Assembly (NCBI GenBank): GCA_037389465.1
Contig: JAZARR010000008.1
Coordinates: 248,001-312,000 of the forward strand
Origin: Baylisascaris procyonis
Lineage: Eukaryota; Nematoda; Chromadorea; Rhabditida; Ascarididae
DNA: 64,000 nucleotides
Direction of reading: 5' to 3'
Positions 41,801-52,900 of the stretch are shown piece after piece. The position numbers and the translations under genes were made by a program. Each line of letters opens with the position of its first letter. Position 1 is the stretch's first letter. The notes under the pieces were generated by a model that saw nothing but the letters and a program-made list of their open reading frames with translations, had not been told where the DNA came from and searched no databases.

Positions 41801-41971
41801 ACCGATCGAAGAGAAAATCAAAAAAATTGATCAAGAAAGTTTCGTAAGCTCAAATTGAATCGATCAATTACCTATATCAGAAGGAGGTTTTGGCTTCTTA
41901 TGTGCAAATCCGATTATCGAGCCAAGGATCGAACGTTTGATAAGATCATCTGCACCGAAAGGACTTGTCAT
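38645..41971 (-). CDS. ATF4-type bZIP transcription factor
   Basis: Nuclear DNA-binding protein of 275 residues. Exons on the minus strand, in order of translation: 41971-41872, 41130-40886, 40750-40451, 38827-38645; phases 1, 0, 0 all close. It starts MTSPFGADDLIKRS. A serine-rich stretch (SSRSSSESPLSTVSS) lies near residues 117-135. The C-terminus is a bZIP: basic region RRKRAQNNEAAARYRRRQRG (to about residue 229), then a zipper with d positions L241, L248, M255 and I262. The tyrosine in A-A-x-R-Y-R, where CREB/AP-1 have cysteine or serine, is typical of ATF4/ATF5. The role expected from the family is transcription in the integrated stress response and amino-acid metabolism; that is inference. 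The basic region is split by the 1.6-kb last intron. The orthologue is probably C. elegans ATF-4 (formerly ATF-5), but I do not assign a symbol. Confidence 0.85.
38855..38922. repeat. (AAAT)n microsatellite
   Basis: Imperfect AAAT units just inside the last bZIP intron, starting about 30 bp from its 3' splice site. Confidence 0.85.
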
Positions 41972-41972
41972 G

Positions 41973-41984
41973 TTAGGTCGTCAT
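41973..41984 (-). promoter_or_regulatory. Three-codon upstream ORF just before the bZIP start
   Basis: ATG ACG ACC TAA ends one base before the main ATG, and the main frame carries a stop just upstream. If the leader contains it, ribosomes would have to bypass or reinitiate at this site. Confidence 0.35.
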
Positions 41985-42047
41985 CTGGGATGTAGCTGCG
42001 TTTACGCAACGACAATGCTGCAATGAATGATTTATCAACGTGACTTT

Positions 42048-42071
42048 TTAGTTTTCTGAGGGAAATCCCAT
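42048..42071 (-). promoter_or_regulatory. Seven-codon upstream ORF in the bZIP leader
   Basis: ATG GGA TTT ... TAA on the minus strand, out of frame with the 58-codon uORF and wholly inside it. It lies 77 nt upstream of the main start. Confidence 0.35.
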
Positions 42072-45000
42072 TGCTCGAATCCCCGATCGTATTAAGCCAT
42101 CGAACAGAACATTCGAGGATACATGAAACTCTATCATAAGCCATCACTTAATAGAGAAAAGCAACGACCCTTTAAGAAACTTTAATTTACTCCTCCTAAT
42201 TTACTTTATATTACTTAACTTTTAACAAACGAGATAGTCATCAAAAATAAATTTCTACTGATATTTCTTTCAGCTGTCCGGATCCATTGCCTCTTTGATT
42301 TCGATCTCTGTTAGAGGATTAATCCATCTCACTAAACAGCAATACAATCCTTGACGTCCACTTCCGCAATTTTTCTCCCCCACTCGTCATTTTTCATAGT
42401 CGATTACTTCCGCTCTCAATTCCAACTCAACTATCCCCATTCCGGTCTTAAACATGTAGACCTTCACTTTTGTTACTCCTCTTGAGAAATGTTTGAACTA
42501 CTTTTGAAAAATGACTCAAAAATTGGGGGTGTGAAGTATTGCTCCAGTAAGGTATATGGCCGCGAAGGAAAATGGATTCACGAAATACAACAAAGAATGA
42601 GATTGGTGAAATAATAACTGCTAATCCTTACAGGCGGCTGCATGCATCTCAAATGTAAATGCTTTCCTCTCAGACGCTACTATTTGCAGATTGCTGGCAG
42701 CTCACGACCTTCATTGACCGTGAAGCTTTCTCTTTGGGTAAACATTACCGAGATCTACACATAATTTTTCCCAAAATTGAAATGTGGGAAAAGGGACAAG
42801 AAGATAGGAAGAACAATGAAAATATAGGTGAAATCAGCATGTATTTTTAAAGGAGCATAGAAAAATTCTTTGCAGATGAATAGCAGCAAAATGAATTGCC
42901 GGAAGCAAGCTATAATGTGTGCTTTTTTTAGAGTATTGCGTTCGACATTTGCCGAACCATACCGGAAATCGTAAATTAATATCTCCAAGGTACATATCAT
43001 ATGACATTTCTTTATATACGATCGCGTTTCTGGCGTTTAAAGTGTTAGTTTTTTGGTACTCAGCATTGATCAGACGCTACGTGACGCTATGATAACCGAA
43101 AAGCTTCTCTTTGCTCGCTATAGTTCAAGCACTAAACGATCTTCGTAATGGGCTAGTTAATTATATTTGCTAGGATTGATATGCTTCACCAAAAAAAGCA
43201 TTCTTTGCAGTCGGCGGAGCATTGGTCTTTAGTGCAACGAAACTTGACAGATCATGGAACTAATGAATAGGTAGATGGTGAATTTTTACAACGATGAACT
43301 AAAAAATAATCTGCACTAAGCATTCGGTGAATTTTTTTCGTATTAATGCAACATATATCTTACTTGAAATATGGGGGATAGATGCAAACTCAGACGTCTT
43401 GAATACGATTTTTTTCTTGAATAAAAAAAGCGGAAAAAGCAACAAAACGATTAGATAGATGAATTGTCGCGCAATCAACGTATCGAATCGTCAATCATTC
43501 TTGCAAATTACGCTAACCAAGCAAAACGATTTTGTAAGTAGCAAAATTAAAACTTTAAAAATGAGAATAAGCTTTTAAGAAGATATTCATTCAAATGACC
43601 GAAGATGATAATATGAAGTAATAAATCGCAAAACAACGAAAACGAGCTCCGTCTAAAATGGCAACAATATATAAATGCACTCGAAGGGTCTATGCTCACT
43701 TACTTATATTCGATGCTTTTAGTGCCACTTTGATAGTGATAGCGTTATGATGCGATAACGTGATCAATTCGTCCTATCAATATTTGATGAGATCGTCTAT
43801 TATATACCACTGTATCGGTCAATGAAGAGTGCATTAGAGAACAAGAAGAGCATAGAAAAGTACTATAGGACAATTCGTAGAGAAAAAATAACTCTAATGC
43901 TTTTGACTTTCTCTCCGAACTCTATAAAAAATGTTCAGCCGAATTGAGATCAAATATTACAAGTATGACAATGAGAATAGAAACACAAACAATTATTATG
44001 TATTAAATAAACATATACAACTATAACCCGGGAAAATGACATCATCGACTATCGAATCAATCCAAATTTGAAAAAAGAAGGAGGCAATAAATGAGGTGTG
44101 ATAATGTAGCTACTTTAACGACGTAGAAAGTAAACGAATAAAATAAGAGTATCACCTTAAAAATTATCAAAGATGTCAAAGCATTTTTCTTATTAAATCC
44201 GAAAATTGCGCATATACTTTGCGCTACTTATTCGCAAATGAAATCGAGCGATTTTTGCTTCTAAGGTGTATTTAACGTTACAGGTAAAAGAAATGGATTA
44301 ACAGGAGTAGTTCTTTTAGTTCCAACGTATTATTTCATTTATTTATCCTTTGTATAGAGATACCGCTAATTGCAACCACACCTTGATTACTCATCTCTTT
44401 ATTTAAGCTTGAGAATCAAGGAAAGCTACTCCAATACTTAGGGATCAAAAGAGAACTGTTGCATCAGTTTCGTTGATCGCTTTGTTTTTTTTTTGTATTC
44501 AGAAGTTGAGTTGGCAAATTTTGATTCGCTGTTTTCTGGAGATACTCAGAGATCAAATTCCTATGCTAGCGCACTAATACGAGCGAGAGAAAGGAGACTA
44601 TAACGCTTTCATCTAGCATCAGCGATTCTCTAATTAGCTCCTCAATGAGATGTGAATTCAAAGTGAAAATAGTTTACGATGTAGTAACGAGCATTCTTAG
44701 ATGTATCAGGCTATGCATGAAATTAAGCATTTACACACGCAGGTAAATAATTCAGAAACATCTGCAAAAGTGCACACCTTTCAATTTTGTTTAGTCTACC
44801 GATCCATTCCTCATTCGTGGCTTTGTATTGATCAAAGGTACTCAGTATCCCTCAACAGGTGATCCACCTACAGATCGTCGATGTTTTTAGCGCGACCGCG
44901 GATATCGAAACACAAGGAGTCGCCAAAGATTTTAGCTAACACCTTCGGAAATATTTCGCCGTATGGCATCCTTTTTCGAACTCAATTACTTTCGGTGATA

Positions 45001-46698
45001 TGGTCGACAATCTATCTATCTAAACGTCCGTGCAAGATAACCAACTTCCTGAACGCTGTAAAAGCTGTTCAACTTTGATACGATCCTATATTTACTCGGA
45101 ATGCGCTAATTTCATGTCGATTTAGCCGACGAAATTATAGGCAATCTCTGGGATGTTATTCTCTTTCCAAGTTCATGAACTCACTGCCGCAATGAAATGC
45201 TTTTTCAATGAGATAGCGTTGTCGGAAATTTTGCTAGAACACCTCAAAATTTATATTAGTGGAAGTTGAACGACGAGGAAGCAGTGGACAAAAAAACTTG
45301 CAGTTTTCTATAATCGGCTTCGCTCAAATTTTACAGACTGTATCACTAAAAGTAAAGATTTTTTAATAGTGTAATGCACATGAAGAAGGAAGACGAACCC
45401 TTCTACCTGCCACCTGCCTCAGTATATTTTGTCAGTGCTAATAAGATCGGCCATTTCTCTGCTTCACTTTGCGTTGTTTTTCACACAATACTTCTACTAC
45501 TAACAACTTCGCTCTTAGCTTATTCGTAAAAATCATTGTTCATATTTCATCGAATTGCGCATACTTAGTTTATTATATGCAAATGCCTTTGTTTTTTAAT
45601 GTATTTTTTTCTCGCTTTGATACTTCCATTTTTTTTCATCGAATTTATGCAAATGGCATTAAAATCATTTCTTTATGATCATCTCGAACTGAGGCGAGCA
45701 CGTGAATAATCTTTTTTTATTGTAATTAACATATTTGACAGCGCATTCCTTGTGAAAGCATTTTAATTTTCTATTTGAACGGAACACTAATAAACAGTAC
45801 TTATAGGCCAACTGTGATATAAAGACGTGAAAATGTACGCAACGGAAAGGAATAAGAGGGAAGCGGAAAAGGACGATGGACCGTGAACCATAATATGGAC
45901 TAATTATGGAAAGGTGGCATTCAAATCGAACCCCTCAGATGTTAGCAGCAAAAATTTCATCGACGATGCACAATGATCCAATTTTTAATTGCAATACAGG
46001 AGCCCACATAAGATCATAGCTTGAAAATCTCTCCGAGATTACTTTTTTTTTTCACATAACTTCACTTCTTTTGCTCATAACCTAACTGCACATCGTACCT
46101 TTCCGCGATTGGCACGTGGCTTCGATTACTCGGAAGCATAAGCATCAATCTCGTGGTAGCTTAACGTTGCTGAAGGTGGTTGTAATCAAATAATCCATTA
46201 TCGAATCAACTCAACGAAAACGATTCTTTCTTAGCGAACAATAAAAACAGTGCCGATGGTCACATAATAGATACGTGAGGTGAAAATTGGAAAAAAAGAG
46301 GAGAGCCATTTTAAACTAGCAAATACACCTGTACAAGAATGAAGGCAATCAAATTTGACCGTGCGTATATTAGGGCGATTCATGAAACCGAAAGCATAGA
46401 AATGTCTTTGGAAATAAAACGTGAAATCAATTAACAAAACATATGTAGCAGAACAATACGACAAGCACAAACTTCCTATTGAGATTTAAATTTTCTATAA
46501 GGGATTAATGCTTTCATAAATATGAATGACTTTCAAATATTCTCTTCCAAACGAACCCATATTCTGTTCCAAATATTCCTCAGCGCAATTCACTTATCAT
46601 TCATCTCATTTATAAGTTCACTATTCAGATTCCCCTCTAAATATATTGCAGCTGATATTGATTAATCTGAATAGTAAGACTAACTTTGCGCTGAAGCA

Positions 46699-46701
<3 letters not shown>

Positions 46702-46769
<68 letters not shown>
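46702..46769. repeat. (AT)n microsatellite, about 68 bp
   Basis: A nearly perfect alternating AT run, about 55 bp beyond the phospholipase polyadenylation hexamer. Confidence 0.95.
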
Positions 46770-46771
<2 letters not shown>

Positions 46772-46823
46772 CAAATAAACAATAAAAATCGTATTGAAGC
46801 AAACGCTTAAGCGAAAAGAACTT

Positions 46824-46829
46824 TTTATT
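46824..46829 (-). terminator. Polyadenylation signal of the phospholipase C gene
   Basis: AATAAA on the minus strand, about 60 bp after the TAG at 46890-46888. Confidence 0.55.
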
Positions 46830-46887
46830 GTATAGCAGGGTGGAGATTTTTGAATGGGATAAGCAGTGTATGAAGAGAGCGAATAAA

Positions 46888-46979
46888 CTACCAATCGCCG
46901 AATGCGACCCGAACGAGCAACGATGCCGACTCATCGACCGTATGCCCATAGCCAGTATTAAGACGAACATGCGAGTAGC
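46888..46979 (-). CDS. plc-4: Last phospholipase C exon (end of C2 domain)
   Basis: Acceptor atattag, then [13 protein letters not shown] ... [12 protein letters not shown] and TAG. It matches the family C-terminus (G-Y-R-H-V-x-L ... A-T-L-F-V-x-I). It joins the exon ending at 47666 in phase 1. Reading straight through that donor instead gives a truncated end without the last C2 strand, so the splice is preferred. Confidence 0.85.
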
Positions 46980-49900
46980 CTAATATATGACATTTATTAT
47001 GCAAATAATGCCCAAACAGTTATTACGTACGCAATAATTCAGTGGCCTTTCCCGTTTGGAGGTTTGGGGAAGCAGTATCATCCCTAGAAATATTAAAACC
47101 TTTAAAAGGATTCCTTTGAAATTGCCACAATTCTAATAAAACGAAAACAATATTCTTAAAGATTTATTATTTATAGGAAGCTATTTCAAGAATGTGCTAT
47201 AATTCTTCTCTACTGAAAACCTGTACTGCATGCAGTGTATTTAACCATCAGTCAATCAACTGATAAAAACGATTAGTCTTATTACTAGCTAATATCTAGT
47301 AGATTCCACTAAGAGCACATCTCAGGGAAACAATAAACGAATAAAGAAATGCCATGTTTGGTATTACGGAGGGAAGAGAACAAGTTATAAATCTTTAATG
47401 TTATAATAAAAAATAAAAGATATGAACTCGTGAAGCGATAGCGATATTTGAAAGAGAAATGGGTATTGAAAATTACAAACCTGAAAATAATATCGCATGA
47501 AAAATATGCAATTTTTGGCAATGCTTATTGCAGCATAAACTTTTTGCCAAAAAATATAATAATAAGAAAATCGAGACTACTATTAAGTTCAATGGCCTTC
47601 TAATATGTTAGTTAACAGCTGTTATCTATCTATAAGCGTAAAATTATCGATGAATGCAAACGTACCACCACGAATACTATTCACGGGAATAGTATATTCA
47701 CCGATGAAATCGTTGGCTGAGGTGGAATCAAAGTCTTTCACGCAGAGTCGTAATAAAGCTAGTTCCGGGCAACGCAGTACCATTCGAAATGTCTCATTCC
47801 ATTGCGGATTGAAACTGAAAGTAATAAGGGAATAGAAGATTTTAATATTTAGAACGTGAACAATGTCCATCTTTTACTTCCACTTCGGCATTTCATAACA
47901 AATGACAACGGAAAAGGAGGAGGAGGAGAAGGAGAGGAGGATAGAAGACGTATGACCATTTCAAATCCCGACTGTTTTTGCTCTTCTCGCTTATCCTCTC
48001 CTTTTTTCCAAAATTCATAGACTGGGATATTAATATCCTTAATTTTCCCTCTTCCTAAAATTGCACCAAGCTACAGCAACTAAATAAGCACTTACCCATT
48101 ATCGGCAATGGTTCTCGTTCTGAATTTCTGTGTATCAGCCGGTATGCCGAATATTTCAACAGTGACATATGGATCAACAACATCATGGCCAAGTGTTGGT
48201 TTCGGCAAATATTGTCCACTAATAATCTATAAGAGTATCGCATTCAGCATACATTCATTCCTAAATCTTGACCAATATGCCTCTTTTCTCAATTAGAATG
48301 AGAATAAGAGCCACGTTTTCAATAACGAATGTAAGAACTTCGGTAGATCATCACAATCCACTTATGAATAAATAATAAATCTAGTTAGCATGCTGTTACC
48401 TCGGATGTGGTTAATGGTGCTTATCGATTATTACATAGATAATATTGAGTGGAAATTGATAATTCTAAAAGAAATTTGCATGTCAAATGCAACATCGAAG
48501 CATTTTATATCACTGGACAATAATTCGCCGTATACGGAAATCGATAAAATTAATAAACTCAACATTGAACGAATTATTATAAACGAGTGACGAATGTACT
48601 CACCCCAATCGACATGAATGTTCGTGCTCTTCCAGAAACGTCATCCAGACGGGGATCTGTAAATGCAACATCATTCTCCGTTTATTTGACAAATTCTTCC
48701 TCTACTGCCGCAAGACAAAGTGAGCAGTAACAACTGTACACGTAAAGAATCTCGATCTTTCACTAATGTAGCGCTCTATTGTTGCCGTAGCTAGATAAAG
48801 GATTGCATAATAATGCCGTTTTATTTCACCACTTACGTGCCAGATTTTTGAGAAACGGTGAAATGAAACCTCTATCTGCAAACTATTATTAACACTCAAT
48901 TCCGACTATCCTCGAAACCCACACACACACACGCTATCCTAACAACTCAAACACTCCCCGTCACATATTTTGAAAGATACCTCTGGGAAAGCTAGATTTG
49001 GAAATTACAAAGGTTGTCCCTCTTGGGGTGAGATATTTGTCTCTATAGGAGTATCTAGGATAGCTACATTCAGATGCTCAGCAGTATATACACTCTCGAA
49101 AATAAAAATGCAAATTTACAAGAGAGAAATGAATAATAAAAAATAAAACAAACCTAAGCCACGTAGAAGGAAATCCGGTTTGAGCACATAGCCACAGTTG
49201 CCATTGATACGGAAGAGGCCGAGCACAATGTCGAGATACTCACCCGATGTTTGCATATTCATTGCCACCGATTGGATTCCACAAATCCACGATGGCATCG
49301 GATCCATATTGCTCGAATCTTGTCGTAATCCTTTCGGATACGACTTCACCAATCGGCTAGCTGTATACATCGCCAAAGTAGTGCCGCCTTCCATCATGCT
49401 TTGTACTTTTGTTTCGGAAAGTGAAGCCGAACCATCCATCGGATCTATAAATACACACCTTGAATTACACCATTTCCTCTTTTAGTTAATTGATAGATTT
49501 CGTTCATTTATTCGTCTTTAAATTCAACAGTTGTTCTTCAATTTTCACATTTCATTGAGCTAAGAAATTGCAAAATTCAAAAAAAAAATTGGCAAGAAAC
49601 TGCTTACGTTCTTTAACATCCTGATATAAATTCGAAGATAATTTGACAGATGGAAGCGAGATTAAACGTGAAAAATCCGGATGCAACTGGATTTTATGTG
49701 GCTTTTCTCTTGACTGTTCAGGATTCTCGTCATCATCTTGATCCAATTGTCGATCACGACCACTTTCACTTGATAGCTTCTTTCCTCTCAATAGATATTT
49801 TCGTTTTAGAGCATTCGGTGATGGCAATGGTGTTATAGCCGCATTTTCCGGACGAATATAAATTTTATCACTAAGTACCTATAATTTACATTGATCCTGA

Positions 49901-52900
49901 TTTATTCTAATTAAGAGTGTAATTTTTTATTATTTTATAATTGCAGTTGAAAAATATTATAATTGCTGTTTTAAATTATCTGTCTTCAATCACATCTCTA
50001 TCCTTCACAAAGAGAACTTTCCGAATTGAAAGCATAGTCAGGATGGAGCTTAAATGGAGAAGATGGAGAAGGACAACGGCTTAAGTCACTAGCAAAAGTC
50101 GAAGTCCATAAGCAAATACTCTATCCGAGGTAATCGTTTACACTCGAAGAGAAATAAAAAAAGCAATGCGGCATTTAAATGGGACTCATACCAATATAAA
50201 TATACCAATAAATATATATACTCGTCAATATTTATACATAACGAAATCAGCGCTTCAAATTTCCATCTCCCCGTATTACTTAAGATTCAACATGTTCAAA
50301 AAAGTTTCCGAAATGGAACCTCATGAATCCAACAGATTTAAAATCAAACATTTTTATTTGAATAAAGCAACAACGATCGGAAGATTGTATATGAAATATA
50401 GGTATAAACATTCTTAGCATTCTCAGCACTAATTACAGTGTTTATAAAATTGCTAGAGGAGGATTGCTTCACAATGCTAGATTAAGTATGAGCTGAAAAT
50501 CAAGCATATTTTTCTACTATAGATTCATATTCAAACAAAGCAACAGAACCTCATTAAATATGCGGACCATCGCTTTCTGCTGTGGTAATCCAACGTGGTT
50601 CTCAATAGTCAGGATAACGGGATAAGGATTAGAGATGAACGCATATTGGTCTATCGCTTTTAGTGCATTGCGCAATGTTATCGACGTGATAAGTGTTCGT
50701 TTATGTGTAATACATGGTTCACCATGATCTCCATCGAAGATATCCACTAAAATTGCAATCATATATCGCTTTAAATAAATCTCAATAAGTCTATCTTGGA
50801 ATTACGGCACAATACGAAAATCAAAGCAGTAAAGCATTATCAATAAAGTACTACATAATACTGCACCTTGATTATTACCTTATTTCAATCGCATTAATGT
50901 CACAGTGTTTGATGTAATCCTGAACGTTGAATTACTTTTCCCAGACCTAAAAACACAAGTCAGAAATGTACGTTGATAATGAAAGCGTCATTTCCGCTAT
51001 GCGTTGCTTCCTCACTTAACTACCTTAAATCTTTAGTTTACCATTATCTCGTCCTATCTAGCTAAGATATATTCACTGTAATATATATACAACAACAATA
51101 AATGTAACAAACGTTCGAGTAGACGGGCGCCCTTCTTCAAAGCACTGATATAACCCTCAACGGTTGCTTCGCCTTTCATCTGCAATCCGGTAAGGTATGT
51201 GTTGTGACTGGAATTGATGTAGTAGTGACTTAGCGGTTGATCCATGTCTTGGAAAATAGATTCGTGGCCTGGTTTCAACATGTTGCCCCATCGCGATTGA
51301 AGAAGACGTCGAAAACCTGAAAAGAAACTCGTCCGGATCTAGTCTTTCCTACTTTCACCGATCGAACCATAGAATTGCGAATCTCAGTAATCTATGAGCA
51401 CCGATTTTCGGAAACCTTTAAGTTCTTTCTTATCAATATAATCCATAAACGAAGATACGTGCTTGCAAGATGACCTTTGGAACAACGGTAGATCAAATAA
51501 CTTACCTATAGGACCGAGCAGTTTGCCCTTTCGATTGTTACTATTTGGAGTTTCGTACGTTTCAATTATCGATTCGACTTTCTTCTCATCCACATCGACA
51601 AACTGAAATCAATTCATATCTCGAGATTGCTGCAAATCGATTGACAAGTTAAACGATTGATAAGTTGCTCGCATGCACCTATACCGTGAATAAGCACACC
51701 TGCTGTTCCTTGACCAGGAAATCACGTAGATCGGTAACGGTAAGTGCCGCATCATCGATTGAGCTAAACAGTCTCAGTGCATGCTCCAATTCAGGTCGAT
51801 GAGTAAGTCTTTCGAAGAATGTCAAAAATTCCTCTTGATCAAGCACTCCATCTCCATTCGATATCTCTGTTTTTTTCGTATTTGCATCCTGTAATTATCA
51901 CACCTTTAATGACGATTCTAATTAATCGGAGACTTTAGAGAACATAGTGTAATATTATTTATGCCTTTAAAACTACAGTCAAGACAGATTACATCGCTAA
52001 AAGTACCTTGACTTCGGTGATGCATTATACTAGCTAGGTAACCAGTATATCAGTTTTGTAGCCTCATATACTCTTTATTCCACAACAAAACTGAAGGCAG
52101 TAAAGCATTAGAACTCCTTATTTCTTTTTTTCCTCCTAATACTCATAGAAACTTCCTTTACAGGTATGCGTCATTTACGCCAGCTGCCTGTGCAACCTCA
52201 ACCTCTCCATCTACATCACTGGTACTACCTATATGTTCCACATGCAAAAATAAACGGCCTTAAAAAGATTTCTTGTCTAAATCGAAAATGAAATGAGAAA
52301 AAAAGAGAACAAGTACTTTCTATAGCAACTTTTATTTTTCGTCTCCCTATCTAAGAAGCATAATCTAAAATCATCGATAAGATGAAAACCTGAGATCACG
52401 AATCCCAAGCGAGTCACCGATTAACGAATGAATCACGATTACAACTACTAAATAAAATAAATAAATAAATTAAATTTAGATGCGTTTATTTCCGTTTGCA
52501 TAGAAATTATTTAAGCGTAGCAAAGATAATAAGAACGCAATTTACAAACCATAAACATTGCCATCGCATATTCTTCACTGATCTGTAGATTAAGTCTCTT
52601 AAGCAGTTTCCATACCTCGTTGAAAGATAGTCTGCCTAAATTATATTACACTGAGCTAAATTATTTTAAATTATAGTATTAAATTATATGAAACTTAAAA
52701 TCAGTAGTGTTGAATTTACTTCAGTAGCCGATAAGCATTCATTGTCGATAATAAATTTTATTTTTTAATGAATAAATGTGAATAATGAGCTCAGTTCGAA
52801 TAACGTTACCTATGGCAAATATAAGTAAGAATTGATGGCAATAAACATTTGAATATGGCATAGGATATTGAAGACATAAAATTATATAGGAAAATGGGAT

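Larger units (their letters stand above)
41970..42144 (-). promoter_or_regulatory. 58-codon upstream ORF overlapping the bZIP start codon
   Basis: An ATG at 42144-42142 opens a frame that stays open for 58 codons. It stops at a TGA sharing bases with the main ATG (the sequence ATGA; the main start is A41971). It is in a different frame from the main ORF. A pyrimidine-rich stretch ending in AAG lies two bases upstream of this ATG and could be a splice or trans-splice acceptor. In vertebrate ATF4, a second uORF of about the same length overlaps the main start and blocks translation until eIF2 is phosphorylated. The same use here is inference. Confidence 0.45.
42145..46887. other. Spacer between the bZIP and phospholipase genes
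   Basis: About 4.7 kb between the bZIP 5' end and the phospholipase stop, both on the minus strand. Composition near 42300-42500 and 44800-45300 is less AT-rich than the average. I tested frames there and found stops at about the random rate, so I call no gene. The right end holds the phospholipase 3' UTR and an (AT)n tract. Confidence 0.5.

Noticed and set aside
42290..42530. Minus-strand stretch of two 36-38 codon open frames upstream of the bZIP gene
   Set aside because: The lengths are unremarkable and interrupted by a stop. There is no splice-phase link to the bZIP exons.
44780..45360. Minus-strand frame that at first looked like a decayed gene or transposase fragment
   Set aside because: Counting gives about ten stops in 190 codons, the random rate for this composition. 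Any stop can be explained by a C-to-T change, so that pattern is not evidence.
47622..47665. Read-through end of the phospholipase C2 domain
   Set aside because: It truncates the last C2 strand. A GTAC donor at 47665 and the exon at 46979-46888 restore the family C-terminus in phase.
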